Shown in pieces: positions 27,049 through 33,737 of a stretch of 33,737 nucleotides of DNA. A model generated the notes under the pieces. It did no database searches. It was not told the origin of the DNA and worked only from the letters and a program-made list of their open reading frames with translations. The DNA is from a virus, in IMG/VR virus record IMGVR_UViG_3300007538_000095, positions 1-33,737 of that record; one strand, 5' to 3'. The position numbers were made by a program, and so were the translations under genes. Every line of letters starts with the position of its first letter. The first letter of the stretch is position 1.

Positions 27049-27990
27049 ATGTCTAACATTATAAACGACAGAATTGGCTCTCAAAATGTAATTCGTGTTT
27101 TATCTAATGCTTCTGCGCCACCAACAAAGTTAATTAATTTAACTGACGTAGATTCTACAATCACCGATGATGGTGTTCTTTTAGTTTGGGATCTCCCAAC
27201 AGAAACATTCATCATGACAAGTGTGATTGATAACAATCTCACTATTTCTGATGAAGATTCTTCATTTGGAACAACGTCAGGTGCTTTTGTAGTATCTGGT
27301 GGTGTTGGAATAGGCAAGAATTTGTTTATTGGTGGTGATGTTTCAATATCAGGAATTACTACATTTGAATCTCGTATAGATTTAAATTCTTCATTAGATA
27401 TACAAGATGATTTAGTTGTAAATAGAAATTTTAAATCAGTAGGAATTACAACACTTTCATCAAGTGGTGGCATAACAACTACTGGAGGTAATTTTTTCGT
27501 CGGATCAAATGCATCTGTTGCAGGAAATTTAAGAGTTGATGGAACGTCAGAATTTATAGGTGTCGTAACATTCCGAGGAGGAACTATAAATCTTGGCGAT
27601 GAAGATACTGATGATATTGTAATTGGTGGAGAATTTGCATCAAATTTAAACCCAACTACTGACAATCTTTATGATCTAGGTATTGAAGGAAAAAGATGGA
27701 GAAATGCTAGATTTTCCGGGTTCACTACTACAGGAACTTTATTTACAAATGGAGTATCTACTCTTAATGGAAACGTAGTTGTTACTGGATTTGTAACTGT
27801 AACCGAGGGATTATATTATGATCTTGATGATTATAATTCTCCAAATGGAATTGGATATTTTGCACCTGGTGGAAAATTAACAAGTTCAACAAACGTTGCT
27901 GCTGGAATAGATACTAGTAATTCATTGTTAACTGTAAATGAATCTGGTGTTCCCGTTTGGACGTCAACAATAGATGGAGGTTGGTACTGA
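27049..27990 (+). CDS. Tail-fibre-like virion protein (313 aa)
   Basis: Begins MSNIINDRIGSQNVIRVLSN, an N-terminal region that seems to anchor to the virion. It continues with glycine-rich beta repeats of fibre type: SGAFVVSGGVGIGKNLFIGG (about 77-96), then units of the form GI-TT...SVAGNLRVDGTSEFIGVVTF. At about 207-224 is LYDLGIEGKRWRNARFSG, a motif common in phage and prophage fibres near the end of the shaft. It ends in a short domain with VNESGVPVWTSTIDGGWY. The repeats predict a trimeric beta-helical shaft. An AAGGT ribosome site precedes the ATG. The TGA overlaps the gp13 ATG (TGATG), so gp13 is coupled to it. Could correspond to a gp9-type connector in some annotations; I cannot decide this. 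Confidence 0.75.
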   Translation: MSNIINDRIGSQNVIRVLSNASAPPTKLINLTDVDSTITDDGVLLVWDLPTETFIMTSVIDNNLTISDEDSSFGTTSGAFVVSGGVGIGKNLFIGGDVSISGITTFESRIDLNSSLDIQDDLVVNRNFKSVGITTLSSSGGITTTGGNFFVGSNASVAGNLRVDGTSEFIGVVTFRGGTINLGDEDTDDIVIGGEFASNLNPTTDNLYDLGIEGKRWRNARFSGFTTTGTLFTNGVSTLNGNVVVTGFVTVTEGLYYDLDDYNSPNGIGYFAPGGKLTSSTNVAAGIDTSNSLLTVNESGVPVWTSTIDGGWY

Positions 27991-28835
27991 TGGCACAACC
28001 AAGCACTAGGCAAGAGTTAATAGATTATTGCCTGAGAAAATTAGGAGCTCCAGTACTCGAAATAAACATAGATGATGATCAAATTGACGATTTAGTTGAT
28101 GATGCTCTTCAATATTTTCATGAGAGGCATTTTGATGGTGTTGAAAGAATGTATCTCAAATATAAAATTACTCAAGATGATTTGGATAGAGGAAGAGCAA
28201 GTGGAACTACAGGAGTAGGCATTGCAACAACCACAGGAACATCATCAAGTATTCCTGGTTATGGAGCAACAACGTTTAATTTTTATGAAACTTCCAATTT
28301 TATACAAATACCCGATTCTGTAGTTGGTATAGAAAAAGTTTTTAAATTTGATACCAGTTCAATATCTGGTGGAATGTTTAGCATTAAATATCAATTATTT
28401 TTAAATGATTTATATTATTTCAACTCAGTCGAATTGTTACAATATTCTATGACAAAATCTTATCTAGAAGATATAGATCATTTGTTGACTACAGATAAGC
28501 AGATAAGATTTAATAAGAGACAAAATAGAATGTATTTGGATATTGATTGGGGATCACAATCAAAAGACAATTTTTTAGTCATAGATTGCTATAGAATTTT
28601 AGATCCAAATGATTTTTCAAAAGTATACAATGATAGTTTTTTGAAGAAATATTTGACTGCTCTAATGAAACGTCAATGGGGTCAAAATTTAATAAAATTC
28701 CAAGGCGTTAAACTTCCTGGAGGAATAGAACTTAATGGAAGACAACTTTATGATGATGGTGAGAGAGAATTGGATGCGATTCAGAGAAGAATGGCAATGG
28801 ATTATGAACTTCCTCCATACGACTTTATTGGATAA
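27990..28835 (+). CDS. 13: Neck protein gp13 (T4-like)
   Basis: gp13 joins gp14 in the neck that closes the filled head and receives the tail. I start it at the ATG at 27990, which overlaps the previous stop and follows a strong GGAGG site; an upstream in-frame ATG at 27957 lies inside the fibre gene and adds residues that do not look native. The product (281 aa; T4 gp13 has 309) shows LRKLGAP at 15-21, a DDDQIDDLVDDALQYFHERHFDG region (28-50) matching T4's [21 protein letters not shown], and a C-terminal RQWGQNLIKFQGVKLPGG...GRQLYDDG (about 228-257) like T4's QGMMLPGGVTIDGQRLIEE. It ends PPYDFIG. The gp14 gene follows after 2 nt. Confidence 0.9.
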   Translation: MAQPSTRQELIDYCLRKLGAPVLEINIDDDQIDDLVDDALQYFHERHFDGVERMYLKYKITQDDLDRGRASGTTGVGIATTTGTSSSIPGYGATTFNFYETSNFIQIPDSVVGIEKVFKFDTSSISGGMFSIKYQLFLNDLYYFNSVELLQYSMTKSYLEDIDHLLTTDKQIRFNKRQNRMYLDIDWGSQSKDNFLVIDCYRILDPNDFSKVYNDSFLKKYLTALMKRQWGQNLIKFQGVKLPGGIELNGRQLYDDGERELDAIQRRMAMDYELPPYDFIG

Positions 28836-28837
28836 CA

Positions 28838-29935
28838 ATGCCTTTAAATCCATTTTTTCAGCAAGGATCTCCTCCAGAACAATTTTTGATTCAGGATCTC
28901 ATCAATGAGCATTTGAAAATTTATGGTGTAGATGTTTATTATTTGCCAAGAAAAATATTTCAGACTGACGATATTATTAGAGAAGTTCAGTCATCTAAGT
29001 TTGATGATAGTTTTCTTCTAGAGGCATATATTAATAATTATGAGGGATATGCTCCTGGTAGTGATATTATGTCAAAATTTGGAGTTACATTGAAAAATGA
29101 AGTTAGTTTAACAATATCACGAGAACGATATGAAGAATTTATTGCACCATTTTTAGAAGGTATAACTTCAGGTATTCGTGAAGGTAGAATTACTGACTTT
29201 GATTTTGGAGATTTAATTTCAAGACCAAAAGAAGGTGATTTGATCTATTTTCCTTTGGGAGAAAGGTTATTTGAAATTAAAAGAGTTGAACATGAAAAAC
29301 CTTTTTATCAATTGGGAACAAATTATATCTACGAATTACAATGTGAATTGTATGAATATGCAGACGAAATTATTGATACTACAATTGAAGAAATAGATAA
29401 TACGATTGAAGATGAAGGATATATTACTACAATAAAAGTAGTTTCTCGCGCCCAAAATGCTTCTGGGGTTGCAGCAACTTCTACTGGATATATTAGAGAA
29501 ATATTTTTAAATAATGATGGATATGGATATACCTCAACACCTTCAGTAGTTATATCTCCATCTTCATTTGGTCAAAATGCTTCTGCAGTTGCTATTACTA
29601 CATCTATTGGCGGTGTTCAATCTATATCTGAAATAAGATTATTAAATGCTGGTAGTGGTTATACAGAACCTCCAACTATAAGTATTATTGGTGGTGGAGG
29701 AGTAGGAGCAGCTGCTACATGTTCGATTGAAAAAGTTAGTGCTGGTGTCAATGCAGTTAGTGTATCTGGTGGAACTGGATATTTGGCAATTCCATCTGTA
29801 ACATTTAGTTCTCCTGGCGATCCAGATGCGTCTGCAGCTGAAGTATCAAATACAATTACTACAGATATTTCATTTACATTTGACTCTACAACATTAACGT
29901 TTGACTTAACTGCATACACTTTCGATTCTAATTAA
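28838..29935 (+). CDS. 14: Neck protein gp14 with a beta-repeat extension
   Basis: gp14 is the second neck protein. The first ~180 residues align with T4 gp14: VDVYYLPRKIF (31-41; T4 VECYYVPREYV), AYINNYEGYAPGSDIMSKFG, and EGDLIYFPLGERLFEIKRVE followed by PFYQLG (about 133-161). T4 gp14 is 256 aa; this one is 365. The extra C-terminal part (from about 205) has no T4 counterpart and consists of GxGY-type beta repeats: DGYGYTSTPSVVISPS, GSGYTEPPTISIIGGGGVGA and GGTGYLAIPSVTFSSPG. These match repeats in gp8 and the two giants. The last 25 residues are a Phe/Thr-rich tail (FTFDSTTLTFDLTAYTFDSN). It closes the gp13-gp14 pair; a new late promoter follows at once. Confidence 0.88.
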   Translation: MPLNPFFQQGSPPEQFLIQDLINEHLKIYGVDVYYLPRKIFQTDDIIREVQSSKFDDSFLLEAYINNYEGYAPGSDIMSKFGVTLKNEVSLTISRERYEEFIAPFLEGITSGIREGRITDFDFGDLISRPKEGDLIYFPLGERLFEIKRVEHEKPFYQLGTNYIYELQCELYEYADEIIDTTIEEIDNTIEDEGYITTIKVVSRAQNASGVAATSTGYIREIFLNNDGYGYTSTPSVVISPSSFGQNASAVAITTSIGGVQSISEIRLLNAGSGYTEPPTISIIGGGGVGAAATCSIEKVSAGVNAVSVSGGTGYLAIPSVTFSSPGDPDASAAEVSNTITTDISFTFDSTTLTFDLTAYTFDSN

Positions 29936-29943
29936 AATAAATA
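29936..29943 (+). promoter_or_regulatory. T4-type late promoter (AATAAATA) before the 755-aa gene
   Basis: AATAAATA matches the late consensus at seven of eight bases, directly after the gp14 stop. It ends 19 nt before the ATG at 29963. The stretch downstream (ATAAATAAA...GAAAA-TCT, then ATGGC) closely resembles the gp25 promoter-leader at 2817-2847. Confidence 0.6.
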
Positions 29944-29962
29944 AAAGAAAATCTATTAAATA

Positions 29963-32230
29963 ATGGCAAAACTAGGGATATTAACTGGAACAACTCCAAA
30001 TGATGGCTCAGGAGATACTCTACTTCAAGGTGCCATCAAAATTAATAGTAATTTTAATGAGATTTATTCAAATTTTGGAGATGGATCCAATCTTACATCT
30101 CTAGTTGGATATGCAACTGAAGGGTATGTTGATAATGCAGTAGCAGATATAACTGTTGGTATTGTAACTAGTGGAGATCTTGTAGGATTTGCTACTTTAG
30201 GAGATATTGCTGGAGTATCTACTTTTTCTGGAGATTATAATGATTTAATAAACACACCGACAATACCATCAGATACTGGTGATTTAACAAATAATGCCGG
30301 ATTTGTAACTACAGGAAATTTATCCAATTATGTTCAGGAAGAACAAATAATTGGATTTGTTACAGATGGATATGTAACAAATGCCCTTGTAGGGTATGCA
30401 ACTGAAGCGTATGTAATTTCTCAGGGTTATGCGTCTACCTCATACGTAGATAATCAGATAGAAGAATATTTCACTTCAAATATTGTAGGATATGCAACTG
30501 AAGGATATGTCGATAATGCTGTAGTTGGATTTATAACCTCAGGAGCATTAACTGGATATGCAACTGAAGGTTATGTAACAAATGCTCTTGTAGGATATGC
30601 AACTGAAGGATATGTTGATAATGCTGTAGTTGGATTTATAACATCTGGTGGGTCAGCTATTGGTTTGACTTCATTAACTGGTGCTGCAGAAGGAACATAT
30701 GGAAATTCACTCAATACCCCACAAATAACAATTGATTCTACAGGAAGAATTACAGATATTCAACAAATTGGAATTTCTGGAGGTGGAGGTGGAGGTGGAT
30801 TTGGTATAAATGTTTATGATAATGGAGGGTCTGTAGGATTTGCAACTGATATTTTCTTTAGAAATAATCTTGATGCAGTTTCTGCAGGAAATACAATTTA
30901 TATTGATGTAACTGGAGTTGCTACTGAGGCATATGTAACAAATGCTCTTGTAGGATATGCAACAGAGGGTTATGTTGATAATGCTGTAGTTGGATTTATA
31001 ACCTCAGGAGCATTAACTGGATATGCAACTGAAGGTTATGTTGATAGTGCAGTAGTTGGATTTGTAACTTCGGGTGGAAGTGTTGAATATGCTATTGTAT
31101 CTGGAGTAGCAACAGTAGCAGGGATAGCAACTTATACTTCGGAATGGATTCTTGGAGCATCTGGAACTGATCATTATACTTTTACTGGACCAGGTTTAAC
31201 AGGAGCAGAGAATGATCCGGATATTTACCTTGTTAGAGGTCAAAAGTATAAATTTAACAATCAAAATAGTTTAGGAGCACATCCTCTTAGAATTCAAACA
31301 ACTCCAAATGGATCTACAGGAACTCAGTATGATGATGGAGTCACGAATAACAATGCGGCAGGTCAATCTACACTAGAGATAGATGTTCAATTTGACGCTC
31401 CGGATATTCTTTACTATCAATGCACAGTTCACCCAAACATGGGTGGCAAAATTTTCATCGATAATAGTGGAACATCTTTGTATGTTGATGGAAATGCTGG
31501 TATTGGAACTACGAATCCAATAGCAAAATTAGATGTTCGTGGAGATGTTTACATTTCTGGAGTTGTTACTGCATCATCATTATCCGGAAATGCGTCATCA
31601 GCAGATTATGCAACAAACTCGGGTGTTGCAACTTATGCAGGATCTTCTGGTATTGCTACATACGCAACAAATGCTGGAATAGCAACTTATTCAGACTCTT
31701 CTGGAATAGCAACTTATGCTTCGAGTTCCGGAATAGCAACTTATGCTTCGAGTTCCGGAATTTCTACAGAAGTATCTGGAGGAATTGCATCAGTAACTCA
31801 ATTATCAGTTTCTGGTGTTTCTACATTTACTGGGATAGCAACCTTTACTCAAATTGGAATATCCACAACAAATCCTAAAACAAATTTCCAGACAGAAAGA
31901 TATACAATTAAAACTGGATTTGGAACATATACTGCCTCTGCAGGAATATCTACGGACATTGATAGTTTTACAATTTCCTCAAATGATTTTAGAACATCTG
32001 AATATACTTTACATTTTGAATATAATTCAAATATACAATCTCAAAAAGTTCTCGTAATGCAAAACGGAACTACTGCATATGCTCAAGAATATGCAATTAT
32101 GTATCAACCAAATCAGATTGTTTCAGTTGGTGCAACTATTTCTGGAGGAGACTTAAAATTACAAGTTACTCCAGAAACCGGTGTCAATGGATTGACAACT
32201 TACAGATTTGTAAGAGGGGCGTTAATCTAA
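29963..32230 (+). CDS. Fibre/connector-like virion protein with a cupredoxin-like domain (755 aa)
   Basis: Modular. Residues 1-41 (NDGSGDTLLQ...KINSNFNEIYSNFGDG) match the N-terminal module of T4 gp9 and gp10 (KIN-x-NF-x-x-IY...GD), which docks on the baseplate. Residues about 45-370 are fibre repeats built on GYATEGYVDNAVVGFITSG, broken by a Gly7 run near 272. Residues about 395-512 form a cupredoxin-like domain (DPDIYLVRGQKYKFNN...) with H440, C487, H490 and M493, a full type-1 copper set. Short SSGIATYA repeats follow near 555-600. The C-terminal ~100 residues (RTSEYTLHFEYNSN...TTYRFVRGALI) look like a gp9-type or trimeric fibre head domain. It has its own late promoter. Copper binding is inferred from ligand spacing; the fibre or connector role is likely. 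Confidence 0.8.
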   Translation: MAKLGILTGTTPNDGSGDTLLQGAIKINSNFNEIYSNFGDGSNLTSLVGYATEGYVDNAVADITVGIVTSGDLVGFATLGDIAGVSTFSGDYNDLINTPTIPSDTGDLTNNAGFVTTGNLSNYVQEEQIIGFVTDGYVTNALVGYATEAYVISQGYASTSYVDNQIEEYFTSNIVGYATEGYVDNAVVGFITSGALTGYATEGYVTNALVGYATEGYVDNAVVGFITSGGSAIGLTSLTGAAEGTYGNSLNTPQITIDSTGRITDIQQIGISGGGGGGGFGINVYDNGGSVGFATDIFFRNNLDAVSAGNTIYIDVTGVATEAYVTNALVGYATEGYVDNAVVGFITSGALTGYATEGYVDSAVVGFVTSGGSVEYAIVSGVATVAGIATYTSEWILGASGTDHYTFTGPGLTGAENDPDIYLVRGQKYKFNNQNSLGAHPLRIQTTPNGSTGTQYDDGVTNNNAAGQSTLEIDVQFDAPDILYYQCTVHPNMGGKIFIDNSGTSLYVDGNAGIGTTNPIAKLDVRGDVYISGVVTASSLSGNASSADYATNSGVATYAGSSGIATYATNAGIATYSDSSGIATYASSSGIATYASSSGISTEVSGGIASVTQLSVSGVSTFTGIATFTQIGISTTNPKTNFQTERYTIKTGFGTYTASAGISTDIDSFTISSNDFRTSEYTLHFEYNSNIQSQKVLVMQNGTTAYAQEYAIMYQPNQIVSVGATISGGDLKLQVTPETGVNGLTTYRFVRGALI
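30512..31041 (+). repeat. 65-nt exact direct repeat within the fibre gene
   Basis: Bases 30512-30576 and 30977-31041 are identical over 65 nt, starting GATAATGCTGTAGTTGG and ending GAAGGTTATGT, 465 nt apart and in the same reading frame. A neighbouring 32-nt exact pair (30572-30603 and 30932-30963) lies in the same region. They encode the GYATEGYVDNAV repeat. Identity at silent positions points to recent duplication or gene conversion rather than protein-level selection alone. Confidence 0.85.
31703..31756 (+). repeat. 27-nt perfect tandem duplication in the fibre gene
   Basis: The 27-nt unit at 31703-31729 is repeated exactly at 31730-31756. It adds nine residues in frame (an IATYASSSG unit) to a run of degenerate copies of the same unit upstream. 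Exact identity marks it as a recent slippage event. Confidence 0.9.
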
Positions 32231-32231
32231 A

Positions 32232-33737
32232 ATGAAAACAACTACTGATTTTATACAAAGAGAACTTGTATCAGAACTTCCTGATGATTCTCCACAATCT
32301 TATGAGGTTTATATAAAAAATGCTTCAGATTGGCAAGAAATTCACGATTATATTATAAATGAAAATGAAATAGATGGAATACCAAATAGAAGAATTTCTT
32401 GCATTTCTGAAATGAAGTGTTCGAAAAAAAGATCCGTTTATGAAATGTCAAAGAATGAGGCAGAGATATTAAAAACACATCCAAAAGTTCAATTTGTCAC
32501 ACCATCAACTTTATATAATCCTAAAGTATTGGAACAAAGAAAGATTGATGAGCAATTTGACAGGCATTTAGATACCAATAGATATAAAGATGATATTACA
32601 AATAGAAGAACAACTGGAGATCCTGGATCAGTATTAAATTTTACTCAATGGGGATTGTCTAGACATTCATACACTTCAAATAATTATGGATCAAGCACTT
32701 TAATTAATGAAGATATTAAGTATTCTCTGACAGGAGAGAATGTTGATGTAGTTATTATGGATAATGGTGTTCGATGGGATCACCCAGAGTTTTTACTACC
32801 AGAATATACATCAGTTCCTGTCGGAGTTGCAACAGAAACTGTAAGTAGAGTCAGAGATATTTTAATTCACGGTCAAGATGAATATGGTATTGATTGGGCA
32901 TCCGAAGGTTTAGTTGCTCCTGGAACAGGATCACTAGCAAATTATACTAAAGCAGAAGCATTGCAGAGTGAAACATTTAATACAACTCCGCCAAATACTG
33001 TATGGCACGGAACTCATGTTGCAGGAATTGCTGCAGGAAATCAATTTGGATTTGCTTTCAAGTCGAATATATGGAGTATTGCATGTGTCGATAGATCAGA
33101 CCTTGGATTTTCAGATCCATCAGATGGATTTGATTATATCAAAGTATGGCATAAAAACAAACCTATCAATCCAGCAACAGGTAGAAAAAATCCAACTATT
33201 GTAAACGGCAGTTGGGGCCTTAGACAATTTGTTTCTTACGGAGCTCCATATCAAGTAAATTTTAGAGGATCATCATATTCTTCTGGAGACATAGAAGGAT
33301 CTAATTCATTTTTACCTCCAGTTTATAATATTTCTACACTTAGTGGTTATTATCAATTTACTTCAGTTCATGCAACATCTCAAGCAACAGCTGATGAAAT
33401 ATTTGATGATCCTGATTGTAAAGATATATCTTTTGTCTTTTCTGCAGGTAATTCGGGAAATCCTAGTGGTAAGCAAGATATTTTTAATGGAGTTGATTAT
33501 AATAACCAATTTACTAGCGGAACTTTTTATTATGGAGGTCAAGTTGCCGAAACTAGAGGTGCAGTAGATGAATATTTTAATCGTGCTGGAACTCCATCTA
33601 TAGCACATCAGGGTCAAAATGATGCTCCCATTTCAGTTGGTTCTCTTGATAATGTTGTAGTTACAAGTGGAATAACTTCAGAAAGAAAAAGTAATTTTTC
33701 AAATACTGGGCCAGCAATTGATATTTGGTCAGCAGGA
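32232..33737 (+). CDS. Subtilisin-like serine protease (S8), cut by the window end
   Basis: Open from the ATG at 32232 through the last base (502 codons), so the C-terminus lies outside the window. Three of four family signatures are visible: VVIMDNGVRWDHPEF with catalytic D177, WHGTHVAGIAAG with catalytic H259, and VFSAGNSG with oxyanion N407. SVGSLD and FSNTGPAIDIWSAG follow, after which the Ser box (GTSMAxP) would be expected within about 10-20 residues, beyond the edge. Residues about 22-95 (SYEVYIKNASDWQEIHDYI...THPKVQFVTP) resemble an I9-type inhibitory propeptide. There is no N-terminal signal peptide, so it is probably not exported by Sec. The long stretch between Asp and His (82 residues) is an insertion relative to subtilisin. 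It follows the fibre gene by 1 nt, with GAGGGGC as a distant ribosome site. Probably virion-associated or a processing enzyme. Confidence 0.88.
   Translation, partial: MKTTTDFIQRELVSELPDDSPQSYEVYIKNASDWQEIHDYIINENEIDGIPNRRISCISEMKCSKKRSVYEMSKNEAEILKTHPKVQFVTPSTLYNPKVLEQRKIDEQFDRHLDTNRYKDDITNRRTTGDPGSVLNFTQWGLSRHSYTSNNYGSSTLINEDIKYSLTGENVDVVIMDNGVRWDHPEFLLPEYTSVPVGVATETVSRVRDILIHGQDEYGIDWASEGLVAPGTGSLANYTKAEALQSETFNTTPPNTVWHGTHVAGIAAGNQFGFAFKSNIWSIACVDRSDLGFSDPSDGFDYIKVWHKNKPINPATGRKNPTIVNGSWGLRQFVSYGAPYQVNFRGSSYSSGDIEGSNSFLPPVYNISTLSGYYQFTSVHATSQATADEIFDDPDCKDISFVFSAGNSGNPSGKQDIFNGVDYNNQFTSGTFYYGGQVAETRGAVDEYFNRAGTPSIAHQGQNDAPISVGSLDNVVVTSGITSERKSNFSNTGPAIDIWSAG

Noticed and set aside
27081-27665. 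194-aa frame on the minus strand
   Set aside because: It mirrors the repetitive fibre-like gene; it is proline-, serine- and valine-rich with no recognisable domain or promoter.
27957-27989. Upstream ATG for gp13
   Set aside because: It lies inside the preceding fibre gene and adds residues unlike gp13; the ATG at 27990 has a strong ribosome site and a coupled TGATG junction.
30100-31760. Regular repeats as a CRISPR array
   Set aside because: The repeats are in frame, degenerate at the protein level and without unique spacers; they encode fibre repeats.
32968-33567. Short plus-strand frames of 78 and 74 aa near the right end
   Set aside because: They lie in another frame within the subtilase gene, which has clear catalytic motifs in its own frame.

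Overview
The window looks like the late virion-morphogenesis region of an AT-rich, T4-like marine myovirus, most probably a cyanophage or a close relative of the marine T4-like group. Several genes are recognisable as T4 counterparts: baseplate wedge proteins gp25, gp6 and gp8, and neck proteins gp13 and gp14. They are all on the + strand and lie in T4-like order. The host cannot be fixed from this window, because no photosynthesis or other auxiliary metabolic gene is present.

Layout. Positions 1-730 hold the tail of one gene, a 78-aa unknown gene, two hairpins, a short direct repeat and a small AbrB/MazE-like gene. The first ~450 bases are clearly richer in G+C than the rest. A textbook sigma70-type promoter (730-758) precedes a tightly coupled set of four genes (781-2502): a glycosyltransferase-like protein and three conserved-type unknowns. 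A hairpin that covers the Shine-Dalgarno sequence precedes an 80-aa gene (2572-2814).

From 2843 the structural block runs without a break: gp25, gp6, a 4106-aa giant at the position T4 uses for gp7, gp8, a 2397-aa DUF4815-like giant where T4 has gp9-gp12, two small genes, two small virion or fibre-like proteins, gp13, gp14 with a C-terminal extension, a 755-aa fibre or connector-like protein carrying a cupredoxin-like domain, and a subtilisin-like protease cut by the window end. No stretch longer than 300 bases lacks a gene.

Regulation. T4-type late promoter motifs (NATAAATA) sit before gp25, gp8, the 111-aa virion protein and the 755-aa protein. In three of these the motif ends exactly 19 nt before the ATG. 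The two promoter types suggest that the 781-2502 block can be read early by host polymerase, while the structural block is read late.

How the genes fit together. gp25, gp6 and gp8, with the two giants, would build an enlarged baseplate and its periphery. gp13 and gp14 close the head-tail junction. The 27-33 kb genes look like fibre or decoration proteins. The same Gly-x-Gly-Tyr beta-repeat appears inside gp8, gp14 and both giants, which suggests one adhesive or decorating module spread across neighbouring structural genes. The most unusual items are the cupredoxin domain with a full set of type-1 copper ligands, the virion-cluster subtilase, the YHYH-like domain buried in the giant, and the size of the two giants.
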